Below are positions 6,041 through 12,471 of a DNA stretch of 12,694 bases, piece after piece. Location of the stretch: the NCBI GenBank assembly GCA_030431945.1, contig JAUIIF010000067.1, forward strand, positions 1 to 12,694, given 5' to 3'. The notes beneath the pieces are model-generated. The model had not been told where the DNA came from, ran no database searches, and was given only the letters and a program-made list of their open reading frames with translations. Position 1 is the stretch's first letter; each line of letters starts with the position of its first letter. This DNA comes from Bacteroidia bacterium (GTDB lineage Bacteria > Bacteroidota > Bacteroidia > Chitinophagales > Saprospiraceae). Made by a program: the position numbers and the translations under genes.

Positions 6041-7651
6041 CTATTTTCTGCCAAAACGGTAGCGGCTACCGAACCGGAGATTCCCGACGTGGATGCGGTC
6101 ATTATAGGGGCCGATCCCCTGGTCTTCCTTCAGGTAGACGACGCGGCCGAAACTCGGCGACAGGTAAACGCTCCACCGGGGATCCAGCAAGCGCTCCACC
6201 ACAATCCCACCACCCAGGTAGAAACTGGAATTAGCTAAAATGGAACCACCTTCCAGCCAGCCGCTTGGCGGGTTCTCTAACCGATGACGACCGGAAAAGT
6301 CTGCAGTACGTGACAAACTGCGGGGGTTGACGTAGTTAGGGGGGGCATCACCGGCCCGCTCGGCCAGGGCATTGAACCCGGCAACGACATCCTCCTGCCC
6401 TTCAAAAGAGGAACGGGCGATTACGCTGAGGGACATCCCTACCCGGGCACTGACCCGCCAGTTGGGGCGTTCCAGTACGGTCCGCTTATAGTTGAAGGGG
6501 AAGGTGATGTTTTCGTACCGGAAGCGGCTGTAACCTTTGATGGGTTCGAAAGCGGTATGTTCGTATTCGTCCTGCAGGTACCACTTGAGCGCTGAAGGGA
6601 TGTAGGAACGCTGTGAGTAAATGGCACCGATTTGCAGGCCGTTTTTACCCTGTTGCACGTCAAACAATAAGCCTACACTGCCCCCCTGCGTAAAGCGGCG
6701 ATCGCCGCTGATGTCGAACTGGCCAATGGAGGTGGCTGGGGTAACGACCTCATTGATGTCGAATGGGGAAACAAAGGCATTAACAAAATACCTTACCGGT
6801 TCTCCGTGCTCCATTTTCGGCAACTGCAGGGCCGGGGCTGGTAAGCGGTCGATCTTACGAAGTTTTTCGATCGGCAGGCCTGGAATACTTGCAGTAGCAG
6901 CAATAGTTTTCTGCGTGGGCAACGCAGCTACTGGCGAGAAGGCTGAACTTGCCGTGGAGGGAGCCGCGCTTGCCACGGAGGCCGTGGCGGGCGGAGCAGC
7001 TGTCTTGGGGGCCGGAAGCGCTGGGGTAACGGCGACAATTACTGCCGGCACCTCACTTACGGAGGACGCGGCAACAGCTGGCTCCACGTATGCTTGTTGT
7101 GGGGAAGCCTCCGCCATGGCGACCGGGGCAATGCCCGGGGTTTTTACGGCTGGCCCAAAACGCACCAGTAATAAAAGGAGGCTGAGCAGGAAAGCGCCCT
7201 CCATTATTTTCCAGGCGGCGACAACACCACGGCGCCAGCCGATCAATTCCAAACGGGCCGCCAGGGCAGCCCAGCCGGACGTGGAGCCGGCACCGGCGCG
7301 GGCCAGCTGATCAGAAATTATGGCATCAACTACCTGATCCTGTTCGGCTTCCATGCGGGCGGCCAGCACTTCCCAACTTCCTGGTACGGGGGCGGGCGAC
7401 CAGGCAAGCAGCTGTTCGGCCAGGGCAAGATCTGCGGCCGTACGGGGATCCAGTTTTTCTTCCAATGCCTGCCAGCCGGTGGCCGGCGCAACGGCAAGAC
7501 TGGTCAGCGCAGCTTTCAGCTGCAAGTCTGCATCCTTATCCAGCTCCTGCTTTAGCGCAGCCCATCCGCCAGGCGGAGGGGATTCCAGTGGCAGCTCTTG
7601 CAGGAGCTGCCGTTGGAGTAAAGCGTCTAAGTTTTTGGTTGATTTGTTCAT
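6041..7651 (-). CDS. Inner-membrane-anchored sigma-factor partner fused to an outer-membrane beta-barrel
   Basis: The 536-residue protein has four parts. Residues 1-136 hold about four degenerate repeats around a G/S-W-x-x-L motif with Trp at 30, 60, 93 and 127 (spacing 30-34). Residues about 147-165 form one hydrophobic helix (FLLSLLLLLVRFG). Residues 166-280 are an Ala/Pro/Val-rich low-complexity linker. Residues 285-536 alternate like beta strands (YFVNAFVSPF, GLQIGAIYS, FPFNYKRTV, SFYLGGGIVVE, WSVYLSPSFG) and end in RFGSRYRFGRK, like a small OmpA/OMP_b-brl barrel. Bacteroidota commonly have such proteins, with a P-P-x-G-x-W N-terminal segment, TM helix and porin-like end, directly after ECF sigma genes. 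It starts 9 nt after the sigma stop. By position I infer an anti-sigma or sigma-tethering role for the N-terminus. There is no N-terminal signal peptide, so how the barrel would reach the outer membrane is an open question. Confidence 0.75.
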   Translation of the reverse strand: MNKSTKNLDALLQRQLLQELPLESPPPGGWAALKQELDKDADLQLKAALTSLAVAPATGWQALEEKLDPRTAADLALAEQLLAWSPAPVPGSWEVLAARMEAEQDQVVDAIISDQLARAGAGSTSGWAALAARLELIGWRRGVVAAWKIMEGAFLLSLLLLLVRFGPAVKTPGIAPVAMAEASPQQAYVEPAVAASSVSEVPAVIVAVTPALPAPKTAAPPATASVASAAPSTASSAFSPVAALPTQKTIAATASIPGLPIEKLRKIDRLPAPALQLPKMEHGEPVRYFVNAFVSPFDINEVVTPATSIGQFDISGDRRFTQGGSVGLLFDVQQGKNGLQIGAIYSQRSYIPSALKWYLQDEYEHTAFEPIKGYSRFRYENITFPFNYKRTVLERPNWRVSARVGMSLSVIARSSFEGQEDVVAGFNALAERAGDAPPNYVNPRSLSRTADFSGRHRLENPPSGWLEGGSILANSSFYLGGGIVVERLLDPRWSVYLSPSFGRVVYLKEDQGIGPYNDRIHVGNLRFGSRYRFGRK

Positions 7652-7660
7652 TTGGGATTA

Positions 7661-8212
7661 CTAGCGGCCGGGAGCAGTTAACACTTTTTGCAATTTGCCC
7701 CGGGCTTTAACCAGGTTAGAGCGACTCGTACTTTCCGTGATTTGCAATTGTTCCCCAATTTCCCGGTGGCTATACCCTTCCACAACGTAGAGGTTAAAAA
7801 TCGTCCGGTAAGTCGGCGGTAGTTTTTGGACAGCCGCCAGAATTTCCCGGGCGCCGAACTGTGCAAACACGTCCGGGGCATCACTGCTCAGGCTGTACGC
7901 CTGGTCTAAATCCTCCGTCCTGCGACGCACATTTCGCCGGTATTGATCAATTGCGGTATTCACGGTAATCCGGCGCATCCAGGCTAGTAGTGCCGTGCCG
8001 GACTCGTAACGACCAATCTTTTTAAAAATCTTTATAAAGCTTTCGTGGAGCAGGTCCATTGCTTCATCCTCACTCCCTGCATACCGCTGACAAATCGACA
8101 TCAACTGACCGTAGTACGTTTCGTAAAGCACTTTCTGTGCTTCCCGGTCACCACGGATCAGAGCCGCGATGAACTGTTGTTCGTTTTGGTGCAGATTTAT
8201 GGTAAAATCCAT
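7661..8212 (-). CDS. ECF-type RNA polymerase sigma factor
   Basis: This 183-residue sigma-70 family protein contains only regions 2 and 4, as in extracytoplasmic-function sigma factors. Region 2 spans about 24-93, including EDEAMDLLHESFIKIFKKI (48-66, core binding and -10 recognition) and WMRRITVNTAIDQYRR (78-93). Region 4 spans about 122-176, with LPPTYRTIFNLYVVEGYSH (131-149) and the helix-turn-helix IGEQLQITESTSRSNLVKAR (152-171). It should direct RNA polymerase to a specific promoter set and is first in a three-gene operon with the membrane-barrel protein (9-nt gap) and a lipoprotein, which suggests envelope-coupled control. No Shine-Dalgarno site precedes the ATG; the upstream bases read TACCTCCT, the anti-Shine-Dalgarno sense. 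No convincing TAnnTTTG box is seen in the 100 bp upstream, so the operon may use another sigma factor or be autoregulated. Confidence 0.93.
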   Translation of the reverse strand: MDFTINLHQNEQQFIAALIRGDREAQKVLYETYYGQLMSICQRYAGSEDEAMDLLHESFIKIFKKIGRYESGTALLAWMRRITVNTAIDQYRRNVRRRTEDLDQAYSLSSDAPDVFAQFGAREILAAVQKLPPTYRTIFNLYVVEGYSHREIGEQLQITESTSRSNLVKARGKLQKVLTAPGR

Positions 8213-8316
8213 AGGAGGTAGGGATAAATATGGGCCAGCCTCTCAAAGCTGGAAAATATCCGTAAGATAAACGATCTGACGGTTTAATTCGCTGCCGAAG
8301 CCGCCAAATTAACGAT

Positions 8317-8354
8317 AATGCCACTAGCCGACGGATTCCTGAGTGGCATTTTTT
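8317..8354 (+). terminator. Orphan plus-strand intrinsic terminator
   Basis: AATGCCACT (8317-8325) pairs perfectly with AGTGGCATT (8342-8350) around a 16-nt loop and runs directly into a six-base T tract (8349-8354). The polarity fits only the + strand, where no upstream gene exists for several kilobases. It lies in the gap upstream of the ECF sigma gene. Confidence 0.5.
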
Positions 8355-8396
8355 CTGCCGTTAAATGCCCGTAAGTTCCTTTTCCGCAACGGATCA

Positions 8397-8416
8397 GGGC
8401 GCGGACGCAGGTGCAG
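8397..8416 (-). repeat. Dispersed 20-bp repeat, copy C
   Basis: It is identical to 3049-3068 on the + strand and is the reverse complement of 916-934 over 19 bp. It sits 8 bp beyond the T tract of the lipoprotein terminator (8425-8468), so like copy B it follows a minus-strand gene's terminator. Confidence 0.8.
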
Positions 8417-8424
8417 GGCAGGGT

Positions 8425-8468
8425 AAAAAGCAGAGCGGGTACCCTCGGTAGGAGGATACCCGCTCTGC
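8425..8468 (-). terminator. Intrinsic terminator of the Ig-like lipoprotein gene
   Basis: On the minus strand a GC-rich 12-bp stem (GCAGAGCGGGTA with its complement, 8468-8457 and 8441-8430) is followed by TTTTT. It begins 23 nt after the stop codon of the gene ending at 8491. Confidence 0.85.
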
Positions 8469-8490
8469 ATGATGCCAAGACAGCTGGTGC

Positions 8491-9801
8491 TTAGTACTTG
8501 ATCGAAATCTTGTAGTTATCACCGTTGCTGCCGGCCACGTAGTTGACCTCGTCAATTCTGATGAGGTAAGTACGCCCGGCCCGGCGGACGGCTAAAACGT
8601 CCCCTTCCTGGAGGGTTTCCGTCACCGTTTCGGTAGCGCTCGTGTCACCATCTGCATCGGGGAAGTTGTCATTACCCGTGGGCATGGCGCCGCCATCAAA
8701 GGCAGCGGCAATAGCGGCGGTGGTGACAACGTCAGCAAAAGTAGTACCATCCCCCAGGGTAGAAAGATCTACCGTTCGGAGCACGGCATCATTGGTGGCG
8801 CTGATCTGCGCACGCCAGTTTTCACCGACGGCGTTCAGGTTAATGCCTTCGTCTTCGATCTCCGCATTTGCGCTGTTAAACGCAACGGCTTCGCCGGTGT
8901 CAAGGTCGAGGCCACCGTCCCCCGAACCACTGGCGTTGAAGAAAACACCGGTCGTATCAAAGGTAAGGTCACTTGCTGGTGGATCGAAAGTAATCACTAC
9001 GGAGCGTTCCGCCGTAATGCCATTATTGTCCGCTACCTGGAAGGTATAAGTGTGGGTTTCCTGCATGGTTACGTCGGGGTTCACGTTGATGGTGTAGGTT
9101 ACCCCGGTGGCTTCATCAGGAATGAGGACGAGTGGATTCATCGCGGTGAAGGCTCCACCGTTGTAGGTAAGCATGGCAGCATCCATCAACGCGCCGTCTT
9201 CCAGCACGGTCAGGGTGGCTAAGGAGTCTTCCGTATCATCAAGGGCTACCTTGACGTCAAAACTGGTGTTGAAGTTGGTGATGGTAGCGTCACCGCTTAC
9301 AAAACCGTCTTCCACCAGTAAATCAATGAGCGGCGGATTGGCCGTGTAGGTAACGGTTACTTGCGTGGAAGCGGATTCGTTATTGGTATCCGTTAGCAGG
9401 AAAGTAAAAGTTACGTCCCCGGCCGAAGTGTTGGAGGGCGTAATTTCAATTTCGTAGGTAAAACCTCCCTGGTCACCCGTAGGAATCAGGAGGGGGTTGT
9501 TGGCTGTTTGGCCGGTCCGGAAATTCAGTTGTGAAAACGGAATTACGGTACCATTCTCCTGAATCGTCAGGTTACGGAGTGGCGCATCGCCATCTTCGCC
9601 CGAGACGCTGACGATGAAAGACGGGGAGGAGAGCGGGAGGTCCTGATTAAAGCTGACCAGTCCGGTACCACTGTTGAGGGTTACCAGTGGAGGAAGGGTA
9701 ACACCGCCGCCGCCACCGGGGGTATCCGGATCACAGCCTGCGGAAAAAAGGACAACAAAAGCTGCGAGCAGCAAAAGCGAGAAACGTGTGATAAAGCGCA
9801 T
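8491..9801 (-). CDS. Surface lipoprotein with two Ig-like/cadherin-like repeats
   Basis: The product has 436 residues from the ATG at 9801. An upstream in-frame ATG at 9858 would add 19 residues before a normal signal peptide, so the later start is preferred. The signal peptide ends FSAGC, with lipidation at Cys23, followed by a Gly-rich spacer (residues 28-33). Two homologous beta-rich repeats follow (about 39-155 and 158-273). They share the order P-P-L-(I/V)-x-L, G-x-(V/T)-S, F-x-V-x-V, TI/LTVLE-D/N-G, NPLLIP or NPLVLIP, TYEI/TYTI, TFTF/TYTFQ, and end in V-x-V/I-T-(Y/F). The C-terminal domain (about 280-436) is Asp/Gly/Asn-rich, mentions V-x-FN-x-AxAEIEDEG, and ends in a strand-rich tail, GRTYLIRIDEVNYV. 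No catalytic motif is visible. Likely an externally exposed binding or adhesion-type protein. It is a single-gene unit with its own terminator; its specific ligand is unknown. Confidence 0.8.
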   Translation of the reverse strand: MRFITRFSLLLLAAFVVLFSAGCDPDTPGGGGGVTLPPLVTLNSGTGLVSFNQDLPLSSPSFIVSVSGEDGDAPLRNLTIQENGTVIPFSQLNFRTGQTANNPLLIPTGDQGGFTYEIEITPSNTSAGDVTFTFLLTDTNNESASTQVTVTYTANPPLIDLLVEDGFVSGDATITNFNTSFDVKVALDDTEDSLATLTVLEDGALMDAAMLTYNGGAFTAMNPLVLIPDEATGVTYTINVNPDVTMQETHTYTFQVADNNGITAERSVVITFDPPASDLTFDTTGVFFNASGSGDGGLDLDTGEAVAFNSANAEIEDEGINLNAVGENWRAQISATNDAVLRTVDLSTLGDGTTFADVVTTAAIAAAFDGGAMPTGNDNFPDADGDTSATETVTETLQEGDVLAVRRAGRTYLIRIDEVNYVAGSNGDNYKISIKY

Positions 9802-9947
9802 ATACTTATGGTTTAGATTAATGGGGTAAGCGTTTTGAACGTTAATAAGACTTGACAAGGAAGAGACGACTAAGTTTCCGGTTGGTCACTTCCTGTCCCT
9901 AACAACTTTAAAAGGCTTACCCGTATTGTCTGTTCGCTCCCGAACAT

Positions 9948-9981
9948 AAAAAAGCCGTATTTCCATTACGGAAATACGGCT
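9948..9981 (-). terminator. Perfect intrinsic terminator of the AT-hook gene
   Basis: Minus-strand AGCCGTATTTCC (9981-9970) pairs perfectly with GGAAATACGGCT (9964-9953) around a 5-nt loop, followed by TTTTTT (9953-9948). It lies about 30 nt beyond the stop codon at 10013. Confidence 0.92.
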
Positions 9982-10012
9982 AGTACGTTTCGAGTGAATT
10001 TTCTAGATAAAG

Positions 10013-10756
10013 TTATTTTGCTGCAGCAGCGGCATCGCGGTAGGCCTGCATTTTTGTCGCATCAGCGTTGCGGTAGCGCGGGCCGCAATTGGCCAGGATG
10101 GCCGCCATTTTGGTATTGGACAGCTTAGCCATAGCCGCTGGTGTCTTCACACCTGCAGCTTCGAACTGAGCCGCCATGGCGGGGCCAACACCTTTAACTG
10201 CCTGCAGGGGGCTGGCGGGCGTGGCGGGCTTTGTCCGCGGACGCCCCGGACCTTTCCTCTTTGCGCCGGTTGTTTTGGCAGCAGCAGTAGCGGCTTTTTT
10301 CGGACGACCGGCACTAGGCTTCTTAGTGGTTTTGGCGGTAGTAGTGGCAGTCGCTTTTTTCGGACGACCAGCTTTCCGCTTAGGAGCGGCTGGAGCCTCA
10401 GCAGGTGCAGCAGGCGCTTCCTCCGTCGGGGCAGCTGTAGCCATTGCGGGAGTAGCTTTCTTTTTCGGACGGCCAGGACCACGCTTAGCAGCAGGCTTCT
10501 TAGCCGTGGATTTCTTGGCAGCAGGTTTGGCTTTCGCCTCCGGCTTGGCGGGGCCACCAGCCTTCAGGATCGCCAATTCAGCCTTCAGTGCCTCCACTTC
10601 AATTAAAGCTGCATTAGTTGCCGCCTTAGCTGCCTTGAGTTCTTTTTTATGTTTTTTGGTGATTTTTTTTAAATCAACCGAATTAGCCGCAAAGGCTTCT
10701 TGTGCCGCATCGAAGCGACTAATGAGGCTCATCACCTCTTTTTTCAAATTTGCCAT
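10013..10756 (-). CDS. AT-hook nucleoid-type protein with coiled coil and helix-hairpin-helix tail
   Basis: The product has 247 residues from the ATG at 10756. The frame stays open upstream to 10810, but those 18 residues are not part of a recognisable domain, and MANLKKEVM is a natural start. Residues 2-66 are a charged helical segment, probably a coiled coil for oligomerisation. Residues 67-180 are Lys/Ala/Pro-rich, histone-H1-like, and contain four AT-hook cores (GRPKK or GRPRT) at about 95, 130, 150 and 171; AT-hooks bind the minor groove of AT-rich DNA. Residues 184-246 (LQAVKGVGPAMAAQFEAAGV, then GPRYRNADATKMQAY) match the helix-hairpin-helix-like domain found in DUF4332-type proteins and at the end of some bacterial L21 proteins. 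A chromosomal, DNA-organising role is inferred. It is a single-gene unit with a strong terminator; a palindrome-rich AT-rich region lies upstream. Confidence 0.85.
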   Translation of the reverse strand: MANLKKEVMSLISRFDAAQEAFAANSVDLKKITKKHKKELKAAKAATNAALIEVEALKAELAILKAGGPAKPEAKAKPAAKKSTAKKPAAKRGPGRPKKKATPAMATAAPTEEAPAAPAEAPAAPKRKAGRPKKATATTTAKTTKKPSAGRPKKAATAAAKTTGAKRKGPGRPRTKPATPASPLQAVKGVGPAMAAQFEAAGVKTPAAMAKLSNTKMAAILANCGPRYRNADATKMQAYRDAAAAAK

Positions 10757-11582
10757 GTATCTGTTTTGAGTAATCGGAATTCCATAGTTATAGAAAGGGA
10801 CAAAAATCAAAAGAATTCCGCTGGTTAATGTAAATAAAATTCAGGAGAAACGTTTTTCACAAAATGTACTATCCATAGTATGAGCAGGAGCAAATATATT
10901 GTAAAACTACAATATAAGTACTATCTGACCATTAACAGTGGGTTTAACCAGGCTAATTTATCGATTTTTGCTACACTTTACCTCTCGGTTTCAGGAAATT
11001 TCGAATTTAAATGTAATTAGACATTCTTTTAAACAGCAATACGACCACCTTAGTTCAACCTCCCTGCCCCGGGAAGAACAGGGAATTTGCTAATCGATTA
11101 TGGAGCCGGATCATCCTGCGGTAACGATCAGACTGGCTACCCCAGGAAGGGGATTCAGGTATTAAATTAATTCCAAGGATCCGCATTTAGCATTTCAGTA
11201 GTATTACGTTACTTCTAAACGGAATCTGATATTGATTTATCAGGTAAGTATCTTGAATTAATATCCATTCTAGAATGAAATGCCAGCACATTTGAATATC
11301 TTATTGCCAATTACTGCTTGAATAACAAATTCAAAAAAAATATCAGGACCAGGTACTTTATTCCCGACCGGGTCAACCGCAAAAGCGTATAATCAGTAGG
11401 CCGGCCCCATGAAGAGAAGCTCCCTGGAGAGAATCTTACTGCGATCTGGATTGGTTCAGGAACTACTACCTGATCGTTCGCCGAACCGGGATCATATCTC
11501 CCACCCCTTCTCGGCGGCCAACCCCGCTCGCTCCCTGCGTTGCGGATGACGAGTGAACTTAAGATTGACCTCAATGCCTTCG
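10757..11582. other. AT-rich intergenic region of about 0.8 kb with no supportable gene
   Basis: The stretch from about 10800 to 11340 is clearly richer in A+T than the surrounding coding DNA. It holds the palindrome cluster at 10867-10925, and short A or T runs. From about 11360 to 11575 the composition returns to the GC-rich style of the neighbours, and an 87-codon minus-strand open frame (11311-11574) exists. Its translation looks like neither a known family nor a normal amino-acid mix, so I do not call it. I saw no tRNA, terminal inverted repeats, direct repeats or transposase remnant. It separates the AT-hook gene from nadK; both are read leftward. Confidence 0.5.
10867..10925. promoter_or_regulatory. 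Paired palindromes around a TAnnTTTG-like box upstream of the AT-hook gene
   Basis: TACTAT-cc-ATAGTA (10867-10880) is a perfect 6-bp-arm palindrome. TATATTGTA-aaac-TACAATATA (10895-10916) is a perfect 9-bp-arm palindrome, and a further TACTAT half-site lies at 10919-10924. The minus-strand box TATATTTG (10898-10891) overlaps the second palindrome. No -33 TTG at proper spacing was found, so promoter status is tentative. The layout would suit an operator pair for the gene starting at 10756. Confidence 0.4.
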
Positions 11583-12467
11583 TTAATGGTTTCTACGATC
11601 TTCCCCCCAATTCAGTTTGGAGCGCAATGTCTCCATAAAATTCACTCCCGGTAGTTTTACCAATTGCAAGCCAAATGCGTTTTTCCGTACGGCAAGACTA
11701 TGTACGGAGGTAATGGTTTCGAAACGTGAATCGAGCGTACAAAGAAAATTTTCTGCTCGTCCTTCTATTTCAAAAGAAACGACCGCGTCGTCACTGATGA
11801 CAATCGGGCGTACGTTTAAATTATGTGGTGCCACCGGAGTAACCACAAAATTCCCACTACCGGGAAAGACGATGGGGCCACCACAACTCAGGCTATATCC
11901 CGTTGAACCGGTAGGGGTGGCCACGATGATGCCATCCGCCCAGTAACTGTTTAAATAAGCACCATTAATAAAGGTATGGATCGTAATCATTGAAGAAGTA
12001 TCCCGCTTCAACAGGGTACAGTCGTTGAGAGCAAAGGGAGTCGCCCCGAAAAGTCCGGGACTGCTCTCCAGGTACAGCATATCCCTACGCTCAGTTTCAA
12101 AGCGGCCGCGGGAAAGTAAACGGAGCGTTTCCTGCAATTTAGTTTTTTCCACCCGGGCCAGGAAGCCAAGTCGCCCCAGGTTAATTCCTAAAATGGGGAT
12201 TTTGAAATCCCGGACCAGGGTCGCTGCCTTCAGGATCGTGCCGTCCCCACCAAGCGTGATGACCATATCAAATTTTTTGATGCGGAAATCCAGGTGGCTT
12301 TCAAAGTGACCTACATCTTTCTTAAAATTGATGTGCGGCCGGATTTCTTCCAGGTATGGTCCGTAAACGTAAGTGGAAAACTGTCCTTCTGCCAATAAAT
12401 CGAACAATTCCTGGACGTGAGGAATGTCTTTCTCTTTCAGCAATTGACTGTAGATAACGACTTGCAT
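11583..12467 (-). CDS. nadK: NAD kinase
   Basis: NAD kinase (294 residues from the ATG at 12467) phosphorylates NAD to NADP in the cytoplasm using ATP or polyphosphate, and is the sole NADP source in most bacteria. Diagnostic motifs: TLGGDGTIL (71-79, with the catalytic Asp75), ILGINLGRLGFLA (92-104), ALND (146-149, the NE/ND motif), and WADGIIVATPTGSTGYSLSCGGP (176-198, the main substrate-binding signature). The open frame extends 13 codons further upstream (to 12506), but that extension overlaps the end of the preceding gene. The ATG at 12467 lies just 4 nt after that gene's stop and puts the first beta strand (MQVVIYSQ) at the N-terminus as usual. This implies translational coupling and co-transcription with the upstream barrel gene. 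No terminator hairpin was found after the stop at 11583. Confidence 0.96.
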   Translation of the reverse strand: MQVVIYSQLLKEKDIPHVQELFDLLAEGQFSTYVYGPYLEEIRPHINFKKDVGHFESHLDFRIKKFDMVITLGGDGTILKAATLVRDFKIPILGINLGRLGFLARVEKTKLQETLRLLSRGRFETERRDMLYLESSPGLFGATPFALNDCTLLKRDTSSMITIHTFINGAYLNSYWADGIIVATPTGSTGYSLSCGGPIVFPGSGNFVVTPVAPHNLNVRPIVISDDAVVSFEIEGRAENFLCTLDSRFETITSVHSLAVRKNAFGLQLVKLPGVNFMETLRSKLNWGEDRRNH

Positions 12468-12471
12468 AAGG

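Noticed and set aside
6621..7310. 229-codon plus-strand open frame opposite the barrel-anchor gene
   Set aside because: Ala/Gly-rich shadow of the Ala/Pro linker; the operon spacing supports the minus strand.
8284..8478. 64-codon minus-strand open frame
   Set aside because: It runs through the terminator hairpin and repeat copy C, and its LPCTCVRA part comes only from the repeat sequence.
10176..10769. 197-codon plus-strand open frame opposite the AT-hook gene
   Set aside because: A low-complexity mirror of the Lys/Ala-rich gene; the minus-strand product has recognisable AT-hooks and an HhH tail, and the terminator fits it.
11320..11344. Short inverted repeat TTGAAT/ATTCAA followed by an A run
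   Set aside because: The arms are only 6 bp, AT-only except for one G:C pair, and the following bases on either strand do not form a T tract in the right direction.
11311..11574. 87-codon minus-strand open frame
   Set aside because: No family resemblance, no ribosome-binding or promoter signal, and an odd residue mix; more likely chance or an eroded remnant.
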